From Dyadobacter flavalbus (lineage in GTDB: Bacteria > Bacteroidota > Bacteroidia > Cytophagales > Spirosomataceae), in contig NZ_VBSN01000027.1 of assembly GCF_006149045.1 (NCBI RefSeq), positions 248,001-312,000 of the forward strand: a DNA stretch of 64,000 nt, written 5' to 3'. The stretch's first letter is position 1. Each line of letters starts with the position of its first letter. Below are positions 57,202-63,487 of this stretch, in pieces. Position numbers and translations under genes: made by a program. The notes beneath the pieces are model-generated. The model did not search any database and was not told the origin of the DNA. It saw only the letters and a list, made by a program, of their open reading frames with translations.

Positions 57202-57330
57202 ATGAACCAAAATATTTTTACTTTGTTTTGGTTCGTATATTTTATATCAATACTTTTAGTTTCTAAAATACCGTCTTTATTTATTATGAGTATCAACGCT
57301 TCCTTTTTCAACGTACTATTAAAAGGTTGA
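57202..57330 (+). CDS. Possible 42-aa hydrophobic peptide upstream of panA
   Basis: A 42-codon ATG-to-TGA frame, mostly Phe, Ile, Leu and Val (IFTLFWFVYFISILLV), which would form one membrane helix. The start codon lies inside an 11-bp hairpin (GAACCAAAA at 57204-57212 pairs with TTTTGGTTC at 57226-57234), so its translation would be structure-controlled. There is no Shine-Dalgarno site. In AT-rich DNA such frames arise by chance, so this is a weak call. Confidence 0.3.
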   Translation: MNQNIFTLFWFVYFISILLVSKIPSLFIMSINASFFNVLLKG

Positions 57331-57377
57331 CGATCTTATAGTTCCTCTTTAATTAATCTATTAAACTTTCATATACT

Positions 57378-57944
57378 ATGATTGCAGCCAACAAAACAAA
57401 TTCAGTTACTGAAAAAACTAGGGAGCTGTTAATATATATTGCCAATCAACTTCAGGACAAGCCAAATTATGGCGCAACACTCTTGAATAAAGCATTTTAT
57501 TTTATTGATAGCGTTTCCTATTTGAAACGAAGAGAGCCTATTAGCTCTTTTTTGTACGAAAAACAAAAAAATGGGCCAACTCCTAAACCAAGTCAATTAT
57601 TAAGTTTAAGAGATGAGCTATGCGAAAACGGAGATATTACTATTGTAGAAAAAGAACGGTTTGGGTTTATTCAGAAAAAACTTATTGCTAAGCGCCCATC
57701 AAATAATGAATTATTTAGTAAGGATGAAATCATTTTAATAGATGAAGTCTTGAAAAATATTTGCGATATTAGCGCTACGGATATAAGTGACTTCTCTCAC
57801 CAGTTTATGGCATGGAAGTACGCGCGTGATAGAGAAGAATTGCCTCTTTTCACATATCTGTTAACTTATAAAACAGCATCTGAAAATGACAGGAATTGGG
57901 CGAATTCAAAACTTAACCAGCGAGTCACTATGTCAAATTATTAG
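57378..57944 (+). CDS. Panacea-domain (SocA/DUF4065) antitoxin
   Basis: 188 residues. The pattern LLNKAFYFIDSVSYLKRREPISSF, NGPTPKPSQL and SHQFMAWKYARDREELPLFTYL is that of the Panacea domain, known from antitoxins (PanA) that neutralise many unrelated toxins. It is cytoplasmic, without signal or membrane part. The following gene overlaps its end by 59 nt, as is usual for toxin-antitoxin pairs. The region is AT-rich and inside the island. Confidence 0.82.
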   Translation: MIAANKTNSVTEKTRELLIYIANQLQDKPNYGATLLNKAFYFIDSVSYLKRREPISSFLYEKQKNGPTPKPSQLLSLRDELCENGDITIVEKERFGFIQKKLIAKRPSNNELFSKDEIILIDEVLKNICDISATDISDFSHQFMAWKYARDREELPLFTYLLTYKTASENDRNWANSKLNQRVTMSNY

Positions 57945-58206
57945 AGAGAAAGAGTTTGACGAAAGCGTAAAAGAGATTTTAAAGGAATTTGATCGAATAT
58001 TTGAACTTGATTCTGCGATAGATTGGGTTTTATCCCGAAATCCAACACCAGAAGAAATAGAAAAAATAGATGAGCTTGGTCATTATTTGTGGGTTACAGA
58101 AGATTTTACAAGATTTGGTATTCCATCAGTAAGAATTCTGTATAACTATGACGAGATTGAGAGAATTGTAACTTTGATCGGCATTGAAAAAAGCAGTTCA
58201 GATTAA
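57886..58206 (+). CDS. Toxin-like partner of the Panacea antitoxin
   Basis: 106 residues, starting inside the antitoxin gene (59-nt overlap, different frame). The C-terminal half (YLWVTEDFTRFGIPSVRILYNYDEIERIVTLIGIE) has the spacing of the RelE/ParE fold: four short strands with an Arg after the first pair. That likeness is by eye and the N-terminal helices do not match a family I know. Cognate toxin of a PanA antitoxin is the most likely role. Its last codons lie in a palindromic terminator. Confidence 0.7.
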   Translation: MTGIGRIQNLTSESLCQIIREKEFDESVKEILKEFDRIFELDSAIDWVLSRNPTPEEIEKIDELGHYLWVTEDFTRFGIPSVRILYNYDEIERIVTLIGIEKSSSD

Positions 58207-58222
58207 TCTGAACTGCTTTTTT
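58187..58222. terminator. 18-bp perfect palindromic terminator shared by two genes
   Basis: AAAAAAGCAGTTCAGATT and its exact complement, no loop-breaking mismatch. The stop codons of the toxin gene (plus strand) and of the 46-aa gene (minus strand) both lie inside it. Confidence 0.85.
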
Positions 58223-58343
58223 TAGCCTCCTTCTTTCTTGGCTTTAAAGCCGCAGCAATCATATCTTCAAAGGTGCCTTTTACAGACACCTTTGTTTCAT
58301 ATTTATCAGCCCTCTTTTTTGGCTCTTTCTTTTTTTCTTCCAT
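58203..58343 (-). CDS. 46-aa basic protein downstream of the transposase
   Basis: MEEKKKEPKKRADKYETKVS, then VKGTFEDMIAAALKP and a basic tail. It begins 3 nt after the transposase stop, so it is probably translated from the same mRNA. The Lys-rich ends and a central short helix suggest nucleic-acid binding. Small basic genes next to IS1595-type transposases exist in Bacteroidota as far as I recall; the function is unknown. Its C-terminal KSSSD is encoded by the palindrome and is the same as that of the toxin on the other strand. Confidence 0.6.
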   Translation of the reverse strand: MEEKKKEPKKRADKYETKVSVKGTFEDMIAAALKPRKKEAKKSSSD

Positions 58344-58346
58344 AAC

Positions 58347-59258
58347 CTACTTCTTTATAAGGTCGGTATATCTTAATCTTTTACCTTCTGCACGTCCAAC
58401 TGATAGCTCAAAACGGGTAGTGTCCTTAATCTTTCTGCTATTATAACGAAATCCGAATTCATTACAATATCTATGAAGATGTTTTGGGCTAACATTGTGG
58501 TATATACCGATAATACCTCTTTTTAGCAGGCTCCAGAAGTTTTCAATGTTGTTTGTATGGAAAACCCTATCAATAACATACTGTCCTTCTGAATGCTTAA
58601 CAGCAGTATGTTTGTAATCTTTGCCTAATCCTACGTAGGATTTGTAAGAATCAGTTATTAAAGTAGCTGATGTACTTACTTTTGCCCTCATAATGCCTTG
58701 AAGTACTTCTCCTGTTGTTTCTTCAACAACATAAGTACTAACATTTCCTTCTCTTTCAAGAACACCTACAACAGGCGTTTTATCCTTTTCGCCTTCTTTT
58801 GTTTTCTTATTAGCGTGACGGTTTTTGTTTTTACCGCCTACATAAGTTTCATCAACTTCAACAGTTCCTTCAAGCAATTCTGGTGCATTTTCAGTCAGCA
58901 TTTCACGTATACGATGCAAAACGAACCAAGCAGTTTTCTGAGTAATATTAAGATCTCGGCTTAATTGCAAGCTACTGATACCTTTTTTGTGGGCAGTACA
59001 TAGGTACATTGCGGCAAACCAAGTGCGAAGGCCAATCTTTGTGTTTTCAAAGATAGTGCCGCTAATTACTGTGAATTTCTTATGGCATTCTTTGTTGCCA
59101 CACTTGTAACCACGATTAGTAGTGTACACCTTTTGGCATCCGCAATGAGGGCAAGCAGGGGTGTCTCCCCAACGCTTTTCAGCTAAATAGTTTTTGCAGG
59201 TTTCTTCATCCTTGAAGAAGTCCAGAACTTGTAGTAAACTGTTGAATTGAGAAGTCAT
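58347..59258 (-). CDS. IS1595-family transposase (ISXO2-like DDE)
   Basis: 303 residues from the ATG at 59258; the TTG further upstream lies in the promoter. An N-terminal zinc ribbon (CPHCGCQK and CGNKECHKKF) and a helix-turn-helix (LSRDLNITQKTAWFVLHRIR) precede the ISXO2-like catalytic core with acidic residues in VEVDETYVGG, LITDSYKSY and NNIENFWSLLKR. The protein looks intact. Terminal inverted repeats were not found, so the ends of the element are undefined. Three 12-bp tandem repeats lie upstream. Confidence 0.92.
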   Translation of the reverse strand: MTSQFNSLLQVLDFFKDEETCKNYLAEKRWGDTPACPHCGCQKVYTTNRGYKCGNKECHKKFTVISGTIFENTKIGLRTWFAAMYLCTAHKKGISSLQLSRDLNITQKTAWFVLHRIREMLTENAPELLEGTVEVDETYVGGKNKNRHANKKTKEGEKDKTPVVGVLEREGNVSTYVVEETTGEVLQGIMRAKVSTSATLITDSYKSYVGLGKDYKHTAVKHSEGQYVIDRVFHTNNIENFWSLLKRGIIGIYHNVSPKHLHRYCNEFGFRYNSRKIKDTTRFELSVGRAEGKRLRYTDLIKK

Positions 59259-59282
59259 TTTTGCTTGTCCGTTTAACTTGTA

Positions 59283-59314
59283 CAAATATACAAATTAATA
59301 ACTTAATGGGACAA
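59283..59314 (-). promoter_or_regulatory. Promoter of the transposase gene
   Basis: TTG (59314-59312), 21-nt spacer, TATATTTG (59290-59283), minus strand; exact consensus. The transcript would start near 59276, leaving a leader of about 18 nt. Confidence 0.65.
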
Positions 59315-59316
59315 GG

Positions 59317-59352
59317 ATTTACAAAAATATTTACAAAAACATTTACAAAAAT
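59317..59352. repeat. Three 12-bp tandem repeats between transposase and RNA promoters
   Basis: ATTTACAAAAAT, ATTTACAAAAAC and ATTTACAAAAAT in direct succession; only the last base differs. They lie upstream of both divergent promoters and may be a binding site. Confidence 0.75.
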
Positions 59353-59364
59353 TTGATTATATGC

Positions 59365-59395
59365 TTGTCTTTAATCAACTAAATTAGTACTTTTG
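59365..59395 (+). promoter_or_regulatory. Promoter of the candidate 520-nt RNA
   Basis: TTG (59365-59367), 20-nt spacer, TACTTTTG (59388-59395). An exact consensus match, with no ORF of useful length downstream on the plus strand until past the terminator at 59923. Confidence 0.65.
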
Positions 59396-59817
59396 TCTTG
59401 TAATGCAGATAGGTCGACTACAAATGAATGTAATCGACCATATTTGATACAAGTGAGACCGGATATATTTTCGAATCTCACAGGATTTCAAAAGACTAGT
59501 GGGGGAGCGACCCCTCTTTTGGCTTTAGCCAAGTCTAATTGAAATAATTTGAAATGGTTTCCATTACTCCCAATGGCTTACCATTTAATGTTCAGAATTA
59601 CGATCTTTTGATCGTGATTGTTCTTTTTACAATAACACGTACTGGAACTATAACAGTGCGTTTAATTGAAATCGAACGGGTTGTGCGCCTTATCATCGTT
59701 TTAACCTGTTTAATTTGAATAGATAGACTCCCATCCTTTTAACGACGTGGGCGATTTATCACCGATTATCTGCAATTGTTAATCTTGAACATTAATAATT
59801 GCGAAAAATAATGTGGA

Positions 59818-59885
59818 GGGCGCGAGAGTCGAACTCGAATGTAGACAACGCCAATTGTTACCCGCGACCTTTGCGTCGCCCCCCT
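59818..59885 (-). other. tRNA/tmRNA 3'-end-like fragment
   Basis: On the minus strand, GTTGTCTACAT, GAGTTCGACTCTCGCGCCCTCCA looks like the T-arm and acceptor of a tRNA or tmRNA (TTCGACT loop, TCCA end). The 5' side GGGGGCG could pair with CGCCCTC, but the D- and anticodon arms do not fold normally and no complete tRNA is seen; the 68-70 nt length is short. It overlaps the candidate RNA on the other strand. It may be a remnant of an attachment site or part of that RNA's fold. Confidence 0.3.
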
Positions 59886-59893
59886 ATTTCTTT

Positions 59894-59923
59894 CAAAAGC
59901 ACCTGCTTAAACAGGTGCTTTTG
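59894..59923. terminator. Bidirectional terminator between the RNA and the 222-aa gene
   Basis: CAAAAGCACCTG (59894-59905) pairs with CAGGTGCTTTTG (59912-59923), loop CTTAAA; a perfect 12-bp stem with A/T arms. It serves the plus-strand RNA and the minus-strand 222-aa gene. Confidence 0.88.
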
Positions 59924-59929
59924 TTATAT

Positions 59930-60598
59930 TCACCTGCCATTTGGTGGATATATTTCCTGGACATTAAATTGATCAAAATTTAACCTTAGCCTTTTTTGAA
60001 GACTTTTTAATGACTCAGGCTTAGGTTGCGCCTTTTCAAATATCAAAGCAGACCCATAGTATCTGCCTCTCTCCCCTAAAATCTGTATTGCGCCAACTTC
60101 GCCTCGTTGATGGAGTGTTGTTAAAGCATTACTAATGCTTGACTCTAAGCGTTTCCTTTCTTCCTGATTACTTTCACCCATGCCATCTAAAAAGTCACTA
60201 AGTGATAAAAACTCCCTTGAGTTATCTAAAACACTTTTAGTATACTCCCGCCAACCTGGAAAACCTTGTTCTCGCCAAAATTTATTCTGTATTCGATAAC
60301 TTGAATTTGATTCCGGAACCCTAGTTTCAATTCTTAGATTTCTATCTCCTGAATTTATTATCTCTGCATTATCTAGTAACTGCGAGCCAGATGTAAGAGC
60401 GTGGTAATTACCAGTATTAACTAGATGTTCATCCATAGCTAATTCCAATGCTCTTTGCGCTTCACTAAGCCTTAGTTGTGCTAAATGCACTTTATGCTCT
60501 GATTCATGTAACCTCTTTATAACAATAGATGCAAATTCGTCCGCTAAGGACTTATTTACTACTACTTGAATTGGCTTATGATCTGAAATAATTTTCAT
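59930..60598 (-). CDS. Hypothetical 222-aa protein with possible winged-helix part
   Basis: No family recognised. The N-terminal part has a long helix (about 22-62, ALELAMDE) likely to form a coiled coil. The part around 135-190 (SISNALTTLHQRGEVGAIQILGERGR, only partly shown) has the helix-helix-wing pattern of a winged-helix DNA-binding domain. The gene lies at the right edge of the island, ends at the shared terminator and is tail-to-tail with the candidate RNA. Confidence 0.7.
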   Translation of the reverse strand: MKIISDHKPIQVVVNKSLADEFASIVIKRLHESEHKVHLAQLRLSEAQRALELAMDEHLVNTGNYHALTSGSQLLDNAEIINSGDRNLRIETRVPESNSSYRIQNKFWREQGFPGWREYTKSVLDNSREFLSLSDFLDGMGESNQEERKRLESSISNALTTLHQRGEVGAIQILGERGRYYGSALIFEKAQPKPESLKSLQKRLRLNFDQFNVQEIYPPNGR

Positions 60599-60778
60599 AC
60601 AACAAAATTTCTATTACAATAGTACGAGATATGTTTATAAACTCCAAATGTTTTAAGAAAATTATCTAATAATTTGTAGACGTTCTCTAATTTGGGTCAA
60701 TTTGTTAGTGATAACGTTAGAATACGTATATACGTTTCATTGAATATAATAGTTGTACAGCAGCACATTGTTTCACGT

Positions 60779-60803
60779 CTTTATCCGTTTGCAAGCGACT
60801 ACA
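60779..60803 (+). repeat. Right copy of island boundary repeat
   Basis: 25 bp matching 56741-56765 at 22 positions; ends inside the CGACTA decamer run. Confidence 0.6.
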
Positions 60804-60834
60804 CCCGACTATAAGCGATTATTACCCGAATCAT
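60795..60834. repeat. Degenerate 10-bp repeat array upstream of ssb
   Basis: Four decamers following the pattern (G/C)CGA(C/T)TA: GCGACTACAC, CCGACTATAA, GCGATTATTA and a weaker CCCGAATCAT. Related decamers occur behind the left island repeat at 56757-56810. Confidence 0.55.
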
Positions 60835-61017
60835 ATTTCTTCAATCCTGCACCTTTGTATCGCAAATCGGAGCAGGAAAAGTGTTTGTCCCAACTGCTAT
60901 ATAGTTGCCCTGTAAACAGTTAACAACCGAATCACTTTCCGACAATCCGCTTCATTTGCATTGTCGATTCACAATAAACGGATTAAAACAAACATTCATC
61001 ATAAGTCTTTTATAAAC

Positions 61018-61356
61018 ATGAACACAGTGAAACTAATCGGAAACGTTGGCCGGGAAATTAATGTAAAGGAATTTGAAGGCGGAAAAGTGGCTACTTTCTC
61101 CCTAGCTACCAATGAAACCTACATCAACAGAAACAAGGAAGAAGTAAAAAATACGGCATGGCATTCGATTGTAGCATGGGGCCAGCTTGCGCAGCGCTGC
61201 GAAACGTTACTTGAAAAGGGGAAAATGATTGCGGTCGAAGGGCGTCTTAATTACCGTCAGTACCAGAACAAGGAAGATCAGACGGTAAAAGTAGCTGAAA
61301 TTGTTGCATTCAGAATTGAGGAAATTGTCAGAGAACAACAGGAAATGAGGGCCTGA
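61018..61356 (+). CDS. ssb: Single-stranded DNA-binding protein, short paralogue
   Basis: 112 residues from the ATG at 61018, giving the family start MNTVKLIGNVGREI. OB fold with VKNTAWHSIVAWGQLAQRCE and GKMIAVEGRL. The chain ends shortly after the OB fold (EEIVREQQEMRA) and has no Gly-rich linker or acidic DDDIPF-type tip, which normally recruits repair and replication proteins. It is therefore a secondary SSB rather than the main replicative one. Confidence 0.92.
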   Translation: MNTVKLIGNVGREINVKEFEGGKVATFSLATNETYINRNKEEVKNTAWHSIVAWGQLAQRCETLLEKGKMIAVEGRLNYRQYQNKEDQTVKVAEIVAFRIEEIVREQQEMRA

Positions 61357-61709
61357 TCTGATCTGGCGGCAACATTGGACCGGATAAAAAAGCAACTGAT
61401 CAGAAGCATGCCGCTTGTATGTAAAAACCAGACAAACAGCATGCTTCTGATATAGGCTCAGACTAACAGTTAATGTATTATAAAATAATCGCAATCGCTT
61501 AAAATCAACTGAAGTCCTTGGCCTTGGTAATTTGCTTTGTATGCAAATTCTGGCTTTATGAAAGCTTTTAGCCACTATCCATCAGCGACAGCCATCAGCT
61601 GCTCGAATGCACATATACGGGTAATAACCAATAGCTAAATCCATTTGCCGAAACAATCCATTTTTTTATTTTCCGGCAGTCAACAGCTATCAGCTAAAAG
61701 CAAGAACAT
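61357..61709. other. 353-bp non-coding region between ssb and xylB
   Basis: Contains a 13-bp inverted repeat (61399-61411 with 61439-61451, core AGAAGCATGC) around a 27-nt spacer, possibly the ssb terminator, and short diverged copies of an AGC-ATCAGCT element (around 61570-61610 and 61680-61700). A similar element is at 15825-15850. No gene seen. Confidence 0.55.
61399..61451. repeat. 13-bp inverted repeat with 27-nt spacer
   Basis: ATCAGAAGCATGC and GCATGCTTCTGAT are perfect inverted copies. There is no T-run, so it is an imperfect candidate for a terminator after ssb and may be a small repeat element. Confidence 0.6.
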
Positions 61710-63197
61710 TCAGGCCAGGTTCTTTGCAAGTGCCAGTTTCCAGTTTTCATATGCTTCCTGTGTTGTTTCCTGCAGTATCGGATCCGGTTCAATGGTTTTG
61801 ACAGCCGATAAACCTGTAAAAGCTTCATTCCGGTTCTTGTAATATCCAAGTCCGAAACCGGCTGCGCGTGCTGCCCCTTGTGCGCCGTCTGTATTGTAAA
61901 GCTCAACCGTTGCACCTGAAATATTGGCAAATGTTTCCCGGAATACGGGACTTAAAAACATGTTTGCTTCTCCGGCGCGTATACGCTTCAGAGCAACACC
62001 GACTGTTTCCATGATTTCCATTCCATAAAACAATGCAAACACAATGCCTTCCTGCGAAGCGCGTGCCCAGTGGCTTAATCCATGACGGCTGAAATGCAGT
62101 CCTTTAAAACTGCTGCCCGGATCCTGATTTTCCAGCATGCGTTCTGCGCCGTTTCCGAAAGGAAGACAAAGCAGCCCGGCTGAGCCGACCGGTGACTGTG
62201 CTGCAAGATGATTGATTTCAGGGTAAGACAAGTTTCCGCTTAATAACGCGTTTCGCATCCATCCGTTCAGGCTTCCGGTTCCGTTCACACAAAGCAGAAC
62301 ACCGTAACGCGCAGCTTCTGATAATGGATTTACATGTAAAAAAGTATTGACTCTGGATTTCGGGTCAAACTTGATCTGATCACTTACGCCGTAAACAACC
62401 CCGGAAGTTCCGGCCGTTGCAGCTACTTCACCGGGTTCCAGAACATTCAGTGAAAAAGCATTGTTTGGCTGGTCTCCGGCTCTGTAAGTAACGGGTATTC
62501 CGGCACGTAATCCAAGTTCAGCAGCAGCAGTTACTGTTACAAAGCCCTGTTCACTGAATGTCGGCAGAACTTCCGGCAGGATCTGCGGGTCAAACCCGAA
62601 ATGGCTGAACAGGAAATCTGCCGGTCTTTTATTGATATAGTCCCAGAAAATGCCTTCGGAAAGTCCGGACGGCGTTGTTACAATATGGCCTGTCATTCTG
62701 GCTGCAAGGTAATCACCTGGAAGCATGAACTTGTGCACTTTTGCATACACTTCCGGTTCATTCTGCTTTACCCATCCCAGTTTGGAGGCTGTAAAGTTCC
62801 CCGGTGAATTCAGCAAATGCGGTAAAATGTATTCTTCTCCCAATGCTTCCATAGCCTGATTGCCGACTTCCACTGCACGGCTGTCGCACCAGATAATGGA
62901 AGGACGCAGTACATTCATATCTTTATCAACTACAACAAGGCCATGCATCTGGTACGAAATCCCGATCGCACCGACTTCTTCCGGAGCAACTGAAGACTTA
63001 TTCATGACAGCCTGTGATGCCAGGCAGGCATTTTCCCACCATAATTCCGGCTGCTGTTCGGCAAATCCGGGTTTTGGAGCGGAAATGGTCATTTCCCTTT
63101 CAGGATAAAAGGCAGAAGCGACGACTGAGCCGGAATCTGCGTGAATCAAACAAGCTTTAACTGACGAACTGCCTAAATCAAATCCAAGGAAATACAT
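61710..63197 (-). CDS. xylB: Xylulokinase (FGGY family)
   Basis: 495 residues from the ATG at 63197, which starts with the family phosphate-1 motif FLGFDLGSSSVKA; the TTG upstream is unlikely. Other features: GISYQMHG, IIWCDSRA, RAGDQPNNAF (general base Asp) and a C-terminal GAQGAARAAGFGLGYY. It phosphorylates D-xylulose with ATP in the cytoplasm as the second step of xylose use. xylA is not in the window. A 21-bp palindrome lies about 80 nt upstream. Confidence 0.93.
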   Translation of the reverse strand: MYFLGFDLGSSSVKACLIHADSGSVVASAFYPEREMTISAPKPGFAEQQPELWWENACLASQAVMNKSSVAPEEVGAIGISYQMHGLVVVDKDMNVLRPSIIWCDSRAVEVGNQAMEALGEEYILPHLLNSPGNFTASKLGWVKQNEPEVYAKVHKFMLPGDYLAARMTGHIVTTPSGLSEGIFWDYINKRPADFLFSHFGFDPQILPEVLPTFSEQGFVTVTAAAELGLRAGIPVTYRAGDQPNNAFSLNVLEPGEVAATAGTSGVVYGVSDQIKFDPKSRVNTFLHVNPLSEAARYGVLLCVNGTGSLNGWMRNALLSGNLSYPEINHLAAQSPVGSAGLLCLPFGNGAERMLENQDPGSSFKGLHFSRHGLSHWARASQEGIVFALFYGMEIMETVGVALKRIRAGEANMFLSPVFRETFANISGATVELYNTDGAQGAARAAGFGLGYYKNRNEAFTGLSAVKTIEPDPILQETTQEAYENWKLALAKNLA

Positions 63198-63274
63198 TTT
63201 GAAATGCTTTAATTGTTTAAATATAAGTGCTGAAAAGTACAAAATTGATCAAATAATTTCATAAAAAATATTGT

Positions 63275-63295
63275 TAAGTGTAATATTTACACTTA
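63275..63295. promoter_or_regulatory. Palindromic operator-like site upstream of xylB
   Basis: TAAGTGTAA-TAT-TTACACTTA is a perfect 9-bp inverted repeat with 3-nt spacer. It lies in the 290-bp gap between xylB and the divergent peptidase gene and resembles the binding site of a dimeric repressor. The regulator is not in the window. Confidence 0.6.
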
Positions 63296-63487
63296 TCTGA
63301 CTTTCAGAAATCTGTCAAATTTGAGTTTATTTTTCTCCCGCCATTTTCTTGTAGAAAAGATTCTGTATTTTAATTAACACATTGAAACCTTTGGAATCAT
63401 TTTAGGACCTAATTTGTGTTTATCTTGCAGTAACTTCCATATAGTTTTCAAAAATTAATAAGTAACACGCGTCCTTAATCGGGTATT

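Larger units (their letters stand above)
59400..59923 (+). ncRNA. Candidate 520-nt structured non-coding RNA
   Basis: Between a consensus promoter and a 12-bp intrinsic terminator lies 520 nt without an ORF but with a dense row of hairpins: 59412-59439 (11-bp stem, one mismatch), 59453-59481, 59519-59532 (TTGGC/GCCAA), 59553-59565 and 59572-59585 (both AATGG/CCATT), 59596-59619 (10 bp with one G-U), 59772-59802 (12 bp, one G-U), 59823-59837 (CGAG/CTCG) and the terminator. GGGGG-A-GCGAC (59501-59511) can pair with GTCGC-CCCCC (59875-59884), closing the whole molecule. No RNase P, tmRNA, SRP or group II motif was recognised. Confidence 0.5.
56741..60803. mobile_element. Accessory island bounded by a 25-bp imperfect direct repeat
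   Basis: The repeat is at 56741-56765 and 60779-60803, with 22 of 25 positions identical (core TCCGTTTGCAA, then CGACT). Between the copies the sequence is visibly more AT-rich than either flank and contains a toxin-antitoxin pair, an IS1595-type transposase, unknown genes and two probable non-coding RNAs; housekeeping genes resume on both sides. No integrase was found, so this is an island or decayed element rather than a proven mobile unit. Confidence 0.6.
60599..61017. other. 419-bp non-coding region at the right island boundary
   Basis: Holds the right copy of the island repeat (60779-60803) and a run of decamers (60795-60834): GCGACTACAC, CCGACTATAA, GCGATTATTA, CCCGAATCAT. CACCTTTG near 60850 may be a degenerate -7 box for ssb; no complete promoter was found. 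No ORF of interest. Confidence 0.6.

Noticed and set aside
58203-59352. Terminal inverted repeats of the IS1595 element
   Set aside because: GGGACAAG at 56807-56814 and 59308-59315 are in direct, not inverted, orientation; no inverted partner was found, so no element ends are claimed.
59400-59923. tmRNA or RNase P RNA as identity of the large RNA
   Set aside because: The conserved RNase P box (GAGGAAAGTCC) and a plus-strand tmRNA acceptor/T-arm end are missing; the tRNA-like end is on the minus strand only, and its 5' partner would lie in a coding region.
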